Assembly: GCF_008831285.2 (NCBI RefSeq)
Contig: NC_045143.1
Span: 9,123,503 to 9,187,502, forward strand
Direction of reading: 5' to 3'
DNA length: 64,000 bases
DNA from: Nymphaea colorata
Lineage: Eukaryota; Streptophyta; Magnoliopsida; Nymphaeales; Nymphaeaceae
Shown here: one piece after another, positions 12,825-23,634 of the stretch
Layout of the letters: each line of letters opens with the position of its first letter
How positions within the stretch are numbered: position 1 is the first letter of the stretch
The notes under the pieces: model-generated
Seen by the model: the letters and a program-made list of their open reading frames with translations, nothing else
Database searches by the model: none
Told to the model about the DNA's origin: nothing
Position numbers and translations under genes: made by a program

Positions 12825-14825
12825 CCACAAACAACAGAATTAAACTAAACTGTTATGCTGTCAATGATTCAATCAAAAGGAAAACAAATTGTAGACTGCT
12901 TCCCTTGCACCCACACCTTAGCTGTCTTGACTTTGGTGCAGCCACTGTGTTGCCAGTTCATGTGACACAGTGACAGCAAGCCATGAATCAGAATATCATA
13001 AACATATGCAGCTGTCTGCATGTCACTGTCAACACACGTCTGTGTGCACTTAACTGTGCATGTTCTCATTTAGCTACAAAGGATATTAAAACCTAAACTA
13101 GGAAGATGACATGAACGGACAGGGAAAAGCTTACGCAGTAGTTTCTTGGCCGCCTCCTTGTGTACCAGTGCTGACAAAGAATCCTGCTGGCTTCCCTGCC
13201 AGCTTCTGCTCTTTCCACAATTGTCCTGTTGAATCAAAGAAAGCCTTCATTTGTGCAGCCATGCACCCATACCTGGTGGGGAACCCGAACAATATCCCGT
13301 CAGCAGCAGCCAATTCTGCTGCACTTATAATAGGGATATCGTTGTCTTTCGGAGGTACCTTCATCTGCTCCAGTACGTCAGGAGGCAATGTTTCTGGAAC
13401 ACGAAAAAGCAGCCCTTCAACACCCTCCATTCCATCTACACCTTTCTTCATCCTCCTCGCTAACTGCTCCACATGACCATACATGGAATAGAACCTGCCG
13501 TTCAGCATCAAATATCACCAAACGGAAAAGAACATAAGAGGCTCGAGGGAGCACATTAAGAATTTGAACATGGCTGAGCAATTTGGGGGAGTGTCGAAGG
13601 TCGTTTAAAAATATAATCTAGCCAGACTAGGCTGCATTAGTTTTTCCTATCAAATCAAAAAGAAAATATAAAAGAAAGTGCAGTACAAGTCGACTTTTCC
13701 ACCAAAAATATTTCTAAAAGAAAATCGTTTGTGAAAATTGGACGACCAAAAAGGAAGAGGAAAGAATCGGAATAATTAGTGATGAAAATGTGGAAGCACC
13801 GTTAGCTAAGGGCGACATGGTATGAGAATTGATTTTCCCCAGAACATACAATGGGAGAAAATGGTTACGAACACGTAATCAGTGCCCATCTCCGACAAAG
13901 GAAATTTTATATTGCATTATGGGAAGTGGCAAAAATAAGAGACAAAAGCGCAATGTCATTGAAACTTGGAAATCATTTAATAAATAAATATATAACTATA
14001 AAAAGAATACCTTGGCAAAATTTAAAAATTAGACAACTAAAACATAAAAAACTGGCTTACATACATAAACTATATAATACAAAGAATAACTTGGCATATA
14101 TTAAAAGAATAGGCAAATAAAACATAAAAAACTGGATAAACATGGAAAAGAGAAGTAAGACCGTGCAGCTATTTCACGTACAGCAAGAAATGCATATCGT
14201 GCCTTTGTTTATATTTGTAAAACGATTGGGTACTCTTTGCCCACCGAGAAAGTCTTCCAGTTGATTTGGCCAGCAAAAGAAAAGAACATTAAAAATAACA
14301 CTTTTATGTAGCGGGACAACAAAACAAGCAGTGGACTATTAGACAACGGAAGTCAAAAAGACAACAAGGATAAGAACGCAAAAGAAGCTGGTTAAAAAAC
14401 CGGAAACAGAAAGGGAAAAGCTTTATAAGAAATAAAGGGACACTTAATATAAAAAAAACATAAAACGAGGACTCGAGTGGGGTCAATAGAGTTACTGTAG
14501 TCACGTGATACACTCCAGGACTCCATTTTCTTTCATCTAAAAGGGACCAATGCAGGAAAATAGACCGGGTTCGTCATTCTCAGAAATCTTTAGATTATGA
14601 GTATCAGGGTAGAAGAAGGTCTTACACTATGAAGATCTTCAGCTTCTGAGCGTTGGCAACGGGTGAAGAAGATGCATCTTCGAAGGATGGGGTAACTTCT
14701 TCAACAGAAGGCCCGCTGTGGCTCCTGGCTTCGACCGGTGCTTCTCTTGCAGAGTGCTGAACCCCCTCAGAAGTAACAGACGGAAAGTGCTTCTTGCTTG
14801 GAACGCAGCCTCCTCCTTTCCCCAT
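10071..14825 (-). CDS. NAD(P)H:quinone oxidoreductase, WrbA/FQR1-like flavoprotein
   Basis: Members of this family are FMN enzymes that reduce quinones by two electrons and limit semiquinone-driven oxidative stress. There are three exons: 14626-14825, 13135-13494 and 10071-10299. GT-AG junctions join in phase to give 262 residues. The N-terminus MGKGGGCVPSKK and a variable Ser/Glu-rich linker (residues 13-60) are typical of the longer plant branch that includes, as I recall, Arabidopsis At4g36750. The flavodoxin fold starts at KLKIFIV (61-67). The FMN phosphate loop follows at FYSMYGH (68-74), then FGFPTRYG (136-143), STGTQGGGQETT (175-186) and, in exon 3, the conserved HHGMLFVPIGYTFGAGMF and GGSPYGAGVFAGD stretches. 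No essential block is missing. Intron 2 is long (2.8 kb) and repeat-bearing. The gene looks functional. Confidence 0.95.
10300..13134 (-). other. Intron 2 of the quinone reductase gene
   Basis: A 2.8-kb intron. It holds a compound (TCTA)n(TA)n microsatellite at 12765-12821 and a duplicated segment near 11240-11350 (two copies of attatccatatttt followed by ggaaaggt). The minus-strand open frames at 11496-11757 look fairly protein-like but match nothing I recognise, so I do not call a gene there. Confidence 0.7.
12765..12821. repeat. Compound (TCTA)n(TA)n microsatellite in intron 2
   Basis: A few TCTA units are followed by about 18 TA units. It lies in the intron of the quinone reductase gene and is likely to vary in length between individuals. 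Confidence 0.9.
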
Positions 14826-14871
14826 TAGAAAACGTTCGTATCGAACTCAAGAATCAAACCGCGCTTGCTTC

Positions 14872-15922
14872 CTGTGCTACAGAACTTCTAATTTTCATCA
14901 ACAGGTTCTCCTGCTTATCCTTCCGCTTGGAATTTTGGGAACTTGTGAATCTCAGTGATCCTTGATTTTCTGCTTCCTTCTATTCCTTGGGAAAGATCTT
15001 AATTTAATACCGCAAACTCTAGGTCTTTTCCTTGCAAGCCTGTCCTCGAAGAGATTACCTTTTTCGGCTTTGGGGATTTCTTCTCAAACTTCTACTGTAT
15101 TGGATTTCTGTTGTCGAGAACTTTCCGGAAAAATCGTATCCAGAAAACCTCGAACCCTTCTTCTCTTTGACACCGATTCGGCCGATCCGATCACTGCCCT
15201 TCTCGTAAAACTCGAAGGTACAGAATTTACGCTGGTTTAGGTTCTCTTCACTCAAGATCCCCTGTTGTTTCGCAGAATTGGGTCGAAGTCCCTACTCACT
15301 CCGCCGATAAGACGACTTCTCCACGAATATTCGCGTCCTTCTCCTCAAATTCCGTCTCCTAGTTCCGTAATTCCTCTCACTCAAGCCGAAACACAATTTC
15401 TTCGAGATCGACAATCCGCCTTAACGGTTTAGTTCATTCTCTTCCCTGTTCAAAAGCTCAAACTGAAAAGGCGAAAAACACACGCTTTCCTCAAAAAGCC
15501 ACCACTCCCTTCAGAAGTAACTGCCCCACCGCTGAAACAGAAAAAAGAAAAAAGAAAAATAAAAATGTGATTGTCCGCCGGAAAAACCACCTGACGTCTC
15601 AGCAAACAGCATTCCGCTCTAGATCGCAAAAATCCCTCGCACAACACCTAAAAATCTCTCTTTTCTCCAAGACTCCACCGGGAATTCATCCACGTTCGCA
15701 CTCCCCCTCCTCTCCTTCTCAGATCCGTCCGTGCTTCTCTGAAACAGAGCCTCCTCCTAGGAAACCCAGCGTCCTAACTAATTTCCCCACGAAACTCCCT
15801 CCAAAATGACAAGAAAACCGCAGTTTTCGCAACGAGATCTTCTTCTACGGCGAAGAAACGAACGGAAAAATTCACCGCAAAAATCAAGAAAATTTGAGTC
15901 AGAGATCGGAATCCGTGCTTAC
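14872..15922 (-). other. Probable intron in the 5' leader of the quinone reductase gene
   Basis: On the minus strand, gggcag followed by GTAAGCACGG gives a strong donor at 15922. An acceptor (tagcacag) at about 14872 lies 46 bp upstream of the start codon. Several ORFs in this interval run on both strands but none resembles a known protein, which fits a leader intron. Boundaries are inferred. A transcript read would settle them. Confidence 0.6.
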
Positions 15923-16057
15923 CTGCCCTCAATCTGTACGAGGAAGGGAGAGAGAGAGGGATTCGCACTCCGAGACGACGAGTAGAGGCCTCTATCCGTC
16001 TCGAATTATGCTGACTTTTGACCGTCCGGCCGCCATCTCTTCTGCGCCCTCCTTTCC

Positions 16058-16066
16058 CTATTTATA
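16058..16066 (-). promoter_or_regulatory. TATA box of the quinone reductase gene
   Basis: On the minus strand the sequence is TATAAATAG in a GC-rich setting. It lies about 135 bp upstream of the predicted leader-intron donor at 15922, which would give a first leader exon of roughly 100 bp with transcription starting near 16030. The match to the plant TATA consensus is good. The start site itself is inferred. Confidence 0.65.
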
Positions 16067-16269
16067 CGCGCCCTCTCGTGGGGTGATAACGGGCGCTACT
16101 CGTCACTCCCTCGGCCAGTGAAGGGGGCGGATCTGTTTCTGCGGTTCGGGAACGACCCGATCCAATACAAGCAGCACTGCATCCGAACCCGATTGAGAGA
16201 TTTCCAGCAACGGCACGGAGCAACGCCGTTAAAAGAACGTTCCAATCGGTTTCGAATTTATTCAAAAAA

Positions 16270-18845
16270 AAAGAAAAGAAGTCATCATGACAAATAGAAA
16301 TCGTTTTTCAATTTAAAGTTTGATTTTCTTCAAAGTAATTTAAGAAACTTGATGAAAGAAAAGTTTTAATCATGAGAAACGTGGGCTCATTTATAAAAAG
16401 TAATTATTTTTTTTTTGAAAATTATAAATAAAAAATAAGCTTGGAAGGAAAGCTTTCTCTTCTAGAATAATAAAAAACAAGGGACATTAAAGAGATATGA
16501 AAACATTAGGCATAAATAAAGATGGAAAAAAAGAATTAATACTACTTCAAGTTCCCCTCTTGTATACAACAGTGGAAATAAAAATTTTTCATGAAGGAAG
16601 CGGAATCATAAAAATTTTTGATGAAGGAAGCGGAATCAAAGTTTCTAAATTTTGACACGGACCCAAATATCATTTTTCAAATTTTTTTTTATATAAGACA
16701 AGTAAAATTTTCTAAAATTTAGATGTAAATTAAAAAAAAACTTGAGGTGGGCACAACTCCTGCATGTATAATTTTATAACGAAAGTAATGCATTAGTTGA
16801 TATGTAGGAAGGGGTTTCGGCTCTCGCGGCTCAAAATTAAGTGGCCTTTATCTGAATTGAAGATGATTCATTGAATGCTATTTTTGAGCACCTAAATTTT
16901 ATGGTCGTATCGGTTACTTTCGTTGCCTACATATTTTTTCATAAACGCACATTTTATAATTTATATGATATCTTACTTTACTATTAAGATGGTCGGCCCA
17001 ACGTCCAAATGTGTGTAATATTTTAAGCTACCGTTGCCGATATTTGTTTGACATGTAAACCAATGGTGTAAAAATCGGAAAGTGTCACGTATCAGATGGT
17101 AAAATGATACCGCGTATCGGCTTGCATCACTAAAACAAATTTAAGAAAACTAAAAAAATCGGGTTCAAAGGCTCAATGTCGGGCTGATTCAGGTGTGTAT
17201 CGGCCGATACGCGTTGTTTTTCACAGAACTGATTCAAATGGTTATTGAAACCATTTTGTAGCGACATTTTTAAGCTTAGGGCTTGTTGAAACTATCATGA
17301 ATTCATCTCAGAAAGAAAGTGTTTGAAATTTGAATTTGTTTTTGGTTACAAGTAAAGATTATTGACAAAGTCAGATCCCTCATGAAGAACACCAAATTCT
17401 AAAGAGAGTTCAAGACTGAGTTAAGGATGGGTATGGGCGCCTTGGGTTAAGTTGAAGAGTACCTGCCATAAGGGGAAGAGAGAGAAAATTTATGTGGGGA
17501 GGTCCATTACAGAATCCATTAAAAGCTTTGGAGGGGCCTTTTTTTTTTTTTTTTGAAAAAGTAATGATACAAAAAATGTATGGCCCTTCTGGATGACAGC
17601 CTAAAACTCGTTGGAAGTGTTCCGGCCGGGGCCTTGGGCTCCCTCAGATTTTAAAAACTTTAAAAATTTATATGTAAATTGAAAAAAAGTTAGTTTAATA
17701 TATATAAATATAATTTTTAAAAATTTCTATTTTGACTCCTATTAAAATTTTGAAACTATAGTTTGGTTCCTGCGACAAAAAATTTCTGGCTCCGCCCCTA
17801 CTTGGGTGAGACCTCAAAACGAGGTTTTGCCAAAATCTCGTTTTGCCTCAAAAAACAAGTTTTTGAAATGTTTGAGTGCGAGGTTTGAAAAAAAGACAAA
17901 AGTTAGTTTCGTAAAAAGGCGGAAAAACCTTGCCCCCCTTTCGGTTATTTAAAACCAGGTTTTGGATGAGTCGCTCAAACAAAAAGAGCAAAGTTTCTAA
18001 AACTCATTAAAAAAACTTGATTTTCATAAAACCTAGTTTTTAGTCTAAAAAACCTAGTTTAGGGCGTGTTTAGATGATGTCAAAACTGGGTTTGCTAGAA
18101 ACTTTTTGACAAAATCCATCTTTCACATAAGGCAGAAAAAAAATCTACTCTCCAAGCCTTTGAGACAAAAATAGGTTTTGCATCTAGAAACCACATTTTT
18201 GTCTGGTCACCAAAACACCTAAAATAGTTTTTAGAAACTACTTAAAAAATTCATTTTTCCAAAACCTACACTCTAGAAACCATCATTTTTTGAGGATATC
18301 ATCCAAATGCCACAGTAATGTTCTCAAAATTTGTAGTAATTTGCACAAAAAATAAGAATAGGTGTGTTGTGTATTTGATCAATAATGATCTTATCCATGC
18401 AAAGATGCAATTAGAGGAACTAGTGGGTATAAGTATCTTTACTTGAAGTCACTTGCTGGATGAAAAAAGTAGTTATAGCTGTTAAACTGTGAAGTGTAAA
18501 TCTTCTTACATCTTTCTTATTTCAGAAAATATATGCATCATCTTGCTAAATACTGCACATTTATTTTTAAGCTGGGTGTGCAGCTATGTATTTTGATTAC
18601 TATGCTTGTCTTCTTCACGATGTTTTTACGTGTTTGCTTTTGGTTTCTTATACTAAATGTTGTCAATGTCATATTTACATGTTATACATGCAAAACAAGA
18701 TCACACCTCCATTAGAGGTTTTGGTGTTTCTACATCATTTGTCATGCATCCTCAATTCTCATTGTGAGGAAATAAACTTGAGGGAAAAGTATTGTGCCAA
18801 ATAAGTGTTTATGCCTCTCTCTCATTATATTAGTGTAAAGAAGAC
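16270..18845. other. Repeat-rich intergenic tract, no gene supported
   Basis: Low-complexity A/T tracts and fragments of dispersed elements. At about 16580-16640 there are two tandem copies of a roughly 33-bp word (aaatttttcatgaaggaagc and following). At 17610-17800 a fragment ends in ggctccgcccctac, the terminus of the family described at 20439-20630. At 18062-18314 a MITE-like element is listed separately. Confidence 0.55.
18062..18314. mobile_element. Possible MITE, about 250 bp
   Basis: The left terminus gcgtgtttagatgatgtc and the right terminus, inverted, gtggcatttggatgatatc form an imperfect terminal inverted repeat about 250 bp apart. I could not settle the target duplication, so neither the class nor the exact ends are secure. 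Confidence 0.4.
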
Positions 18846-18853
18846 CCTATATT

Positions 18854-19291
18854 TAAGGATGGGTGTCGGGTCGGGTACAAGGTACCTGACCTGACTCGGG
18901 CCCAAAAAAAGGCATCGGGCCAGCCCGATAAGTTATCGGGCCGGCCCAACCAAGCCGGTTCTGCCCAATAAGATTTTTTAATACATATTTTATTGTTTTT
19001 TATATATAATTATAAAATTTTATTATGATTAATTATATTTATATATTATTTTATAATATATATATATATATATATTAATTTAAACAGGCCGGGTTTAGAA
19101 GGGACTCGGGCTCGGGTTTTAGATGTCCACCCGGGCCTGGGCTTGGGTTTCGGGTGTCGGGGCTGGCCTGAGCCCAAATCGGGCTCGGGTTCGGGTTTTA
19201 GGTGTCGCTCGGGCCCGAATTTTGGGGTCGAGGCCGATCCAAGCCCGACTCCTTCTCGGGCTGGGCTGGGCTGGCTCAATGCCCAGGCTTA
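18854..19291 (+). mobile_element. hAT-like non-autonomous element, 438 bp
   Basis: Flanked by a perfect 8-bp duplication, cctatatt, at 18846-18853 and 19292-19299. The ends are TAAG / CTTA, a very short inverted repeat. Both arms are built of degenerate gggtcggg / cgggcccg words that fold on each other. The middle is an AT stretch including a short TA run. There is no coding capacity. The perfect duplication suggests a fairly recent insertion. Confidence 0.8.
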
Positions 19292-19892
19292 CCTATATTA
19301 TATTCTCAGGTGATCGAGGCTTAATTCACTATTTTAGTTTAGATAACCAAAAGAGGAATGGGTTCCCTTCTAAATGTAAAAGTGAAAGCATTTTCCTTGT
19401 GGAAGCTCCCTCCATATGCTTCCCACGTAAATCCTGCAACATAGTTCCATAGGTGCTCAAGGGTCAAGCAATAAAAGGTTTCCTCGCTTGGAGCTACCTA
19501 GGCTAGAGACAAAAATCACAGGCTTTACTTTCTAACTAAGAGTTCAGTAGCTGCATGGAGGTTATTCAGCACACAAGTAATTGAACTCCTTGTTTTTTTT
19601 TCTCAATTATTTTTCAGAGTTCGAGATTCTTGTCAGTTCATATGATTCATATATTTGGACATGCTGCAGACATCTTTACACTTGCACCTGTATATTACCA
19701 TGATGGTTTCACTTTCTGTTATTCAACGGGGCAACATGCAAGGAAAGTAGAAATGTTTGCACAATGACAAAGGAAAGCAGACATGAGAAATGCATTACGA
19801 ATAGCAATTTGAACAGTACATGTTCTTGCTAAAGCATGGTCTGTTAGTTGAGTTTGTAGTTTGTACTCATTGATTTTTGAATCATTTTGCAG

Positions 19893-20115
19893 GAAATAAG
19901 TGACAACCTTGAGGATAACAGCAATGAGTTGATTCTGTCGGATCTTGGTCTTCACGCACATGACGAAGGAAGAAGTGGAGACAATGAAAGAAGAGGTTGT
20001 GAGGACTCTCGAGAAGCTGGAGGAGGAGAAGAACTCAATAGTAATACGAATGGCAGAGTGAAAGAAGATACTGTGCAGAAAATTCAAGAACTCCATCAGT
20101 TTGGAGGAGGACTAA
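19893..20115 (+). pseudogene. PFD4: Prefoldin subunit 4 pseudogene (3' part)
   Basis: Prefoldin subunit 4 is part of the hexameric chaperone that hands unfolded actin and tubulin to the CCT chaperonin. An intron-like acceptor (ttttgcag) is followed by a frame reading EISDNLEDNSNELILSD, close to the family's NLEDxSNELIL block. A frameshift leads to MTKEEVETMKEEVVRTLEKL and EEEKNSIVIRMAE. Then comes an in-frame TGA where the family has Leu, followed by KKILCRKFKNSISLEED and a stop, which matches the family's C-terminus. Roughly ten residues are missing between the first two blocks. The N-terminal half is not recognisable upstream. The acceptor before the first block argues for a decayed genomic duplicate rather than a processed copy. 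The damage (deletion, frameshift, stop) makes a functional product very unlikely. Confidence 0.8.
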
Positions 20116-20438
20116 CAAGCACCCTTTACTTTCGATCTCTAGTGGCTGCCTGCTCATATGATGTCGTGCTTTCTGTTTCATGTTGATCACCTGCATGATG
20201 TTTCAGTCTCCTGTGTGTTCTTTTGAGTTCATAAACAATTTTGAACAACATTCCTTGAATTAAGACTTGCGTTGATTTGCTTGGTAGTGATCTAGTTTGC
20301 TGTGGCTGGAAAGTCGTGAGCCTAGACATTCTCTAAGTTCCATTAGAGCTTGGGAGCTTGTTTGCCATTTGCCTAGTAAAATAGGCCAAGCTTTCAGTGT
20401 TCTACTGTTTGCTCTAGGTAGGATCTTGTGGATTCATT

Positions 20439-20630
20439 CAGGGGCGGAATCAGGATTTTCTTCAGGGGCGGGCCGACAGTCTAACATCTTGATCCGAGAA
20501 GGGCCAAACTGAATTCTAATACTAAAAATACATTACACAATTTAAAATATTATTTTTTTCAATGAAAAAAAAAATTCATTGGTTGGGGTGGGGCCATGGC
20601 CTAGGTGGCCCCCCCTTCCCTCCGCCCCCG
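20439..20630 (+). mobile_element. hAT-like MITE of the GGGGCGGA family, 192 bp
   Basis: The termini are CAGGGGCGGA and, inverted, CGGGGGCGGA. They are flanked by gattcatt (20431-20438) and gatccatt (20631-20638), an 8-bp duplication with one mismatch. It is non-coding. Related fragments occur at about 16575-16760, 17610-17800, 22303-22490 and 47690-47860. Confidence 0.75.
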
Positions 20631-20787
20631 GATCCATTGTTGTTTTGATCTACACGACGACCATAACCTAGCATTTTGGCACCAGATATTTTGGCCCTTG
20701 GTCTACTCAGCTCAAGTAGTCTCATGCTGAGCCATTTGAAATTATTTCATGTAGGAGCTACCTTTTAGACATGATACCGAAACATAC

Positions 20788-20970
20788 AAGGGAGGAGCTA
20801 GAAATTTTTCATGAGGATGACCGAATTAAAGTTTCTAAATTTTAAGTAGGGCCGAAATATAATTTCTTCTAAACTTTTATATAGAATTTACATGTAATCT
20901 TTTTTTTTTTAAAAAAAAAAATTGAGGTGGGGCTAAGGCAATGCAGGCCTTACCTTGACTCCGCTCCTGG
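20788..20970 (+). mobile_element. hAT-like MITE, 183 bp
   Basis: Flanked by a perfect 8-bp duplication, aaacatac, at 20780-20787 and 20971-20978. The left terminus contains gggaggagctag and the right ends in gactccgctcctgg, an imperfect inverted repeat. It is non-coding, AT-rich inside, and related to the 20439-20630 element. Confidence 0.75.
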
Positions 20971-21181
20971 AAACATACCCATTGTTTGTTAAATTTTTAC
21001 TGTGTTAACTTGGGAAGACATGTTTGTATGATTTTTCCAAATTTCACTTTTTACCCTTATGAGAAGGGTCTTCCATTTAATTAGAAGGGGTATTTTGGTC
21101 ATTTTAGTTCATAATACATGGTTCCTTCTTTGGGCCATAAACTATATCTTAGTCTGCCTCTTTAATTTAGCAAAAAAAACT

Positions 21182-21247
21182 GCTCAATCAATTACGAATA
21201 GAATTAGGTTTCTAACTCAATCAATTACAATAGAATTAGGTTTCTAA
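21182..21247. repeat. Two-copy tandem duplication, about 33 bp
   Basis: The words ctcaatcaattac and aatagaattaggtttctaa occur twice in a row, with a one-base difference between copies. Confidence 0.8.
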
Positions 21248-22033
21248 CGTGTTGAAAGAGTTCTTCAGCTAACAAAGGTACAACCGGGAAGATTTGCTTA
21301 GGCGATCACCCAAAGGAAAGACATGAACCAAAATCCTACTAGATACCTTTTAACTTGGGTATTGTGCCGTATCGGCCTTACTTCAAAGCCTTATCCCAAT
21401 CGCAAAAACTTTAACGCCAACCAAAATCAAACCGATAAATTTTATCTTCAAACACCCAAGACCTTCTTTTGAATATACTTTTTTGTTTTTTTTCAGTCTA
21501 CAAATCCGCCGAGAAGGAGAAGAAGGGCATGTATTGTCTTGTTGGTCCACCAGTCGTTCAGCAGAATTCCACCAGCCTTGATCAAGGCGGAGATTTCCAT
21601 GTCGTCTTGCGACCAGTTATAGAAGTCTGCCCAACTCCAACTGGTTGGTTTTCACAAGCGAGAAAAATACTTTCAAAACGCTTCATTATGTGAAAAACTA
21701 GACTTAAGAGTGAAGAGCTCACGGCCTCGACGTTGCAGAATTTTAATGAGCTCAAGAACTAAATGCCCGTCTACTAGAAGATCTATAATTCAGAACAGGA
21801 CCCAATTATATGAAATGATAAACAGAGACGTTCAAAAATAAATAGCTAAATAAATAGACAAAACAAAGGATGTGTCAGTAGGACAACCACAAGGAACGAA
21901 TGTTTTTCTCTTCTGACTTGTCCATATTGTCTTTATACAACTTACTAATATAGCATTATAAACAGACCTACACGAGCATAATCAGAATTTTTTTTATGAG
22001 GGAGCCGAATTAATGTTTCTAAATTTTGACACA

Positions 22034-22247
22034 CGGCTTCCGTCACCGGCTCTCCTATCATCAGTCGCCAACTTCCTTGACCTTCTGGCACTGGGCAGGC
22101 GTCAGCCCCCATACATGGTCTTATGACTTTGCGGAGATATGTGTTTCGGCAAATAGTCACTCGGGCCTGGTCACTGCGACCCCCTTTTTGAGGGGGCACC
22201 CTTTCTCTCGAAATTACGGGGCTATTTTGTCGAGTTCCTTAGAGTTT
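22034..22247 (-). pseudogene. rrn23: Nuclear fragment of the chloroplast 23S rRNA gene
   Basis: The plus strand is the complement of an internal part of chloroplast 23S rRNA. Words such as ggcactgggcaggcgtcag, ccccatacatggtcttat and gacccccttttt followed by gagggggcacc are near-identical to plastid 23S, and the piece ends at ttccttagag. About 215 bp are present and many substitutions are visible against the plastid sequence as I know it. It is embedded between AT-rich repeats and no other plastid rRNA gene adjoins it. It is a nuclear plastid insertion (NUPT), not a working rRNA gene. Confidence 0.9.
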
Positions 22248-22516
22248 ATATAACTTATTCTTAGCTTTTTTCGTTTTAATATAGTCATATATATTGACCT
22301 GCAGGGGCGGCGAAGCTATAAATTTTTCATGAAAGGAGACGAATTAAAGTTTTTAAATTTTGATACGGGTCAAAATATCATTTTTCAAAATTTTTATTAA
22401 AATTCACATATCTTTTTTTTTTTGAAATTTTTTTTTTTGAAATTCAGGTGGGGCCAAGGCCCATGCAGAACCCCTTGACTCGTCCTACATACCTATGTTT
22501 TTTTCAAAAACGTACT

Positions 22517-22575
22517 TACGAAAGAGGGCCTAAAGCCCTCTCATTCTCTAGAGGGCCTAAAGCCCTCTCATTCTC
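22517..22575. repeat. Two-copy 27-bp duplication containing a hairpin
   Basis: The word gagggcctaaagccctctc is repeated 27 bp apart. Each copy contains the palindrome agagggc / gccctct, so each can form a small hairpin. Confidence 0.8.
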
Positions 22576-22851
22576 TTTGCTTTTATGATCTTCACCTATG
22601 TTAGACTTAGTTGGGGCATATACACTGGTCAATTACAGCTTAGCAATTCCACTGTTTATCGTTTAAGGAGGTAGCAATATAACAATTGAACCCACTTTTA
22701 TGTAGTAACATATCGCATAGCGTTTGAGCCAATAGATATGATCCTCATTTCCTAGCAATTTCGGTTCTCAACCGAAAAGGTTAAGAACCAAAACAATCAA
22801 CTACTTAACAATGTTTTTTATAAGTTTTTAAAGATTTTTCACAAAATCTGA

Positions 22852-22989
22852 CTAAACTTTTCAAAATAAAATAGGGCTTTACAAAAACTCACAGAAACTA
22901 AACTTTTCAAAATAAAATAGGGCTTTACAAAAACTCACAGAAACTAAACTTTTCAAAATAAAATAGGGCTTTACAAAAACTCACAGAAA
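22852..22989. repeat. 46-bp tandem repeat, three copies
   Basis: Three near-perfect copies of a 46-bp unit that starts actaaacttttcaaaataaa and ends aactcacagaa. It is intergenic, about 1.3 kb upstream of the START-domain gene. The near-identity of the copies points to recent amplification. Confidence 0.9.
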
Positions 22990-23625
22990 CCAAAATGATG
23001 ACGCTCATCTGACCAACTATTCTATGTCCCTTGAAACGTACACCTATCTGGATCCAATTCAATATTTTTCTATGTGTCGGCATTGTATGGCTTCAAGCCC
23101 TTTCAGTCCAAGTTGGATCCAGATTGGATATTTGCTGTAAACGGGTTTGGTTCGAACTTCTTGCCCAACAACCCGTTTTGGATTTGAAGCTACCGTTATC
23201 CATCCCGAATCCAACTCGTCCACGGGTCCGAAATAAGTGGCGAGACAGGCTTGACCCGTTCCAAACCGCCAGCTCAGGTGAAGTTCCCGTTTATTTCCCC
23301 CAAAACAGGATATACTGGGTCCTTTTCAGTTCCCGTTTCTCGATTTATCCCGTTTTTTTGAGATAAGCGGGTAAACAACCGTACACTAGAACAGGGTGGG
23401 GCCTGAAGGAGACAAACGGAGCCCCAAAAAAAAAATAGCATGGGAACGTTCCCATATTCGTTTTGCTAATCGCACATGTTGACCGTTTATCTTCGGATTT
23501 GGCTGGGAACATTATGATCTAACGGTTGTGGTGCTATTTGTTTTTGAGTTATGTAGGTTTTGATCTCATGTATAGAAACTGTTTTTTGAAGGGAACCGGG
23601 AGGGCATATGCTCTCCTTCCGGTGG

Positions 23626-23634
23626 TATATATTT
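23626..23634 (+). promoter_or_regulatory. Possible TATA box of the START-domain gene
   Basis: The sequence is TATATATTT, followed by a CT-rich, GC-elevated stretch like a plant 5' leader. It is 613 bp upstream of the chosen ATG, so the leader would be long. Tentative. Confidence 0.35.

Noticed and set aside
13111-13476. 121-codon plus-strand frame
   Set aside because: It is the antisense shadow of exon 2 of the quinone reductase gene.
15774-16265. Open frames on both strands around the quinone reductase promoter
   Set aside because: They are GC-rich leader and promoter sequence. No protein similarity, and a TATA box sits inside the tract.
23031-23366. 111-codon plus-strand frame upstream of the START gene
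   Set aside because: Composed of ggatccaattc / aatccaactcg degenerate repeat words shared with 29-31 kb, and not a recognisable protein.
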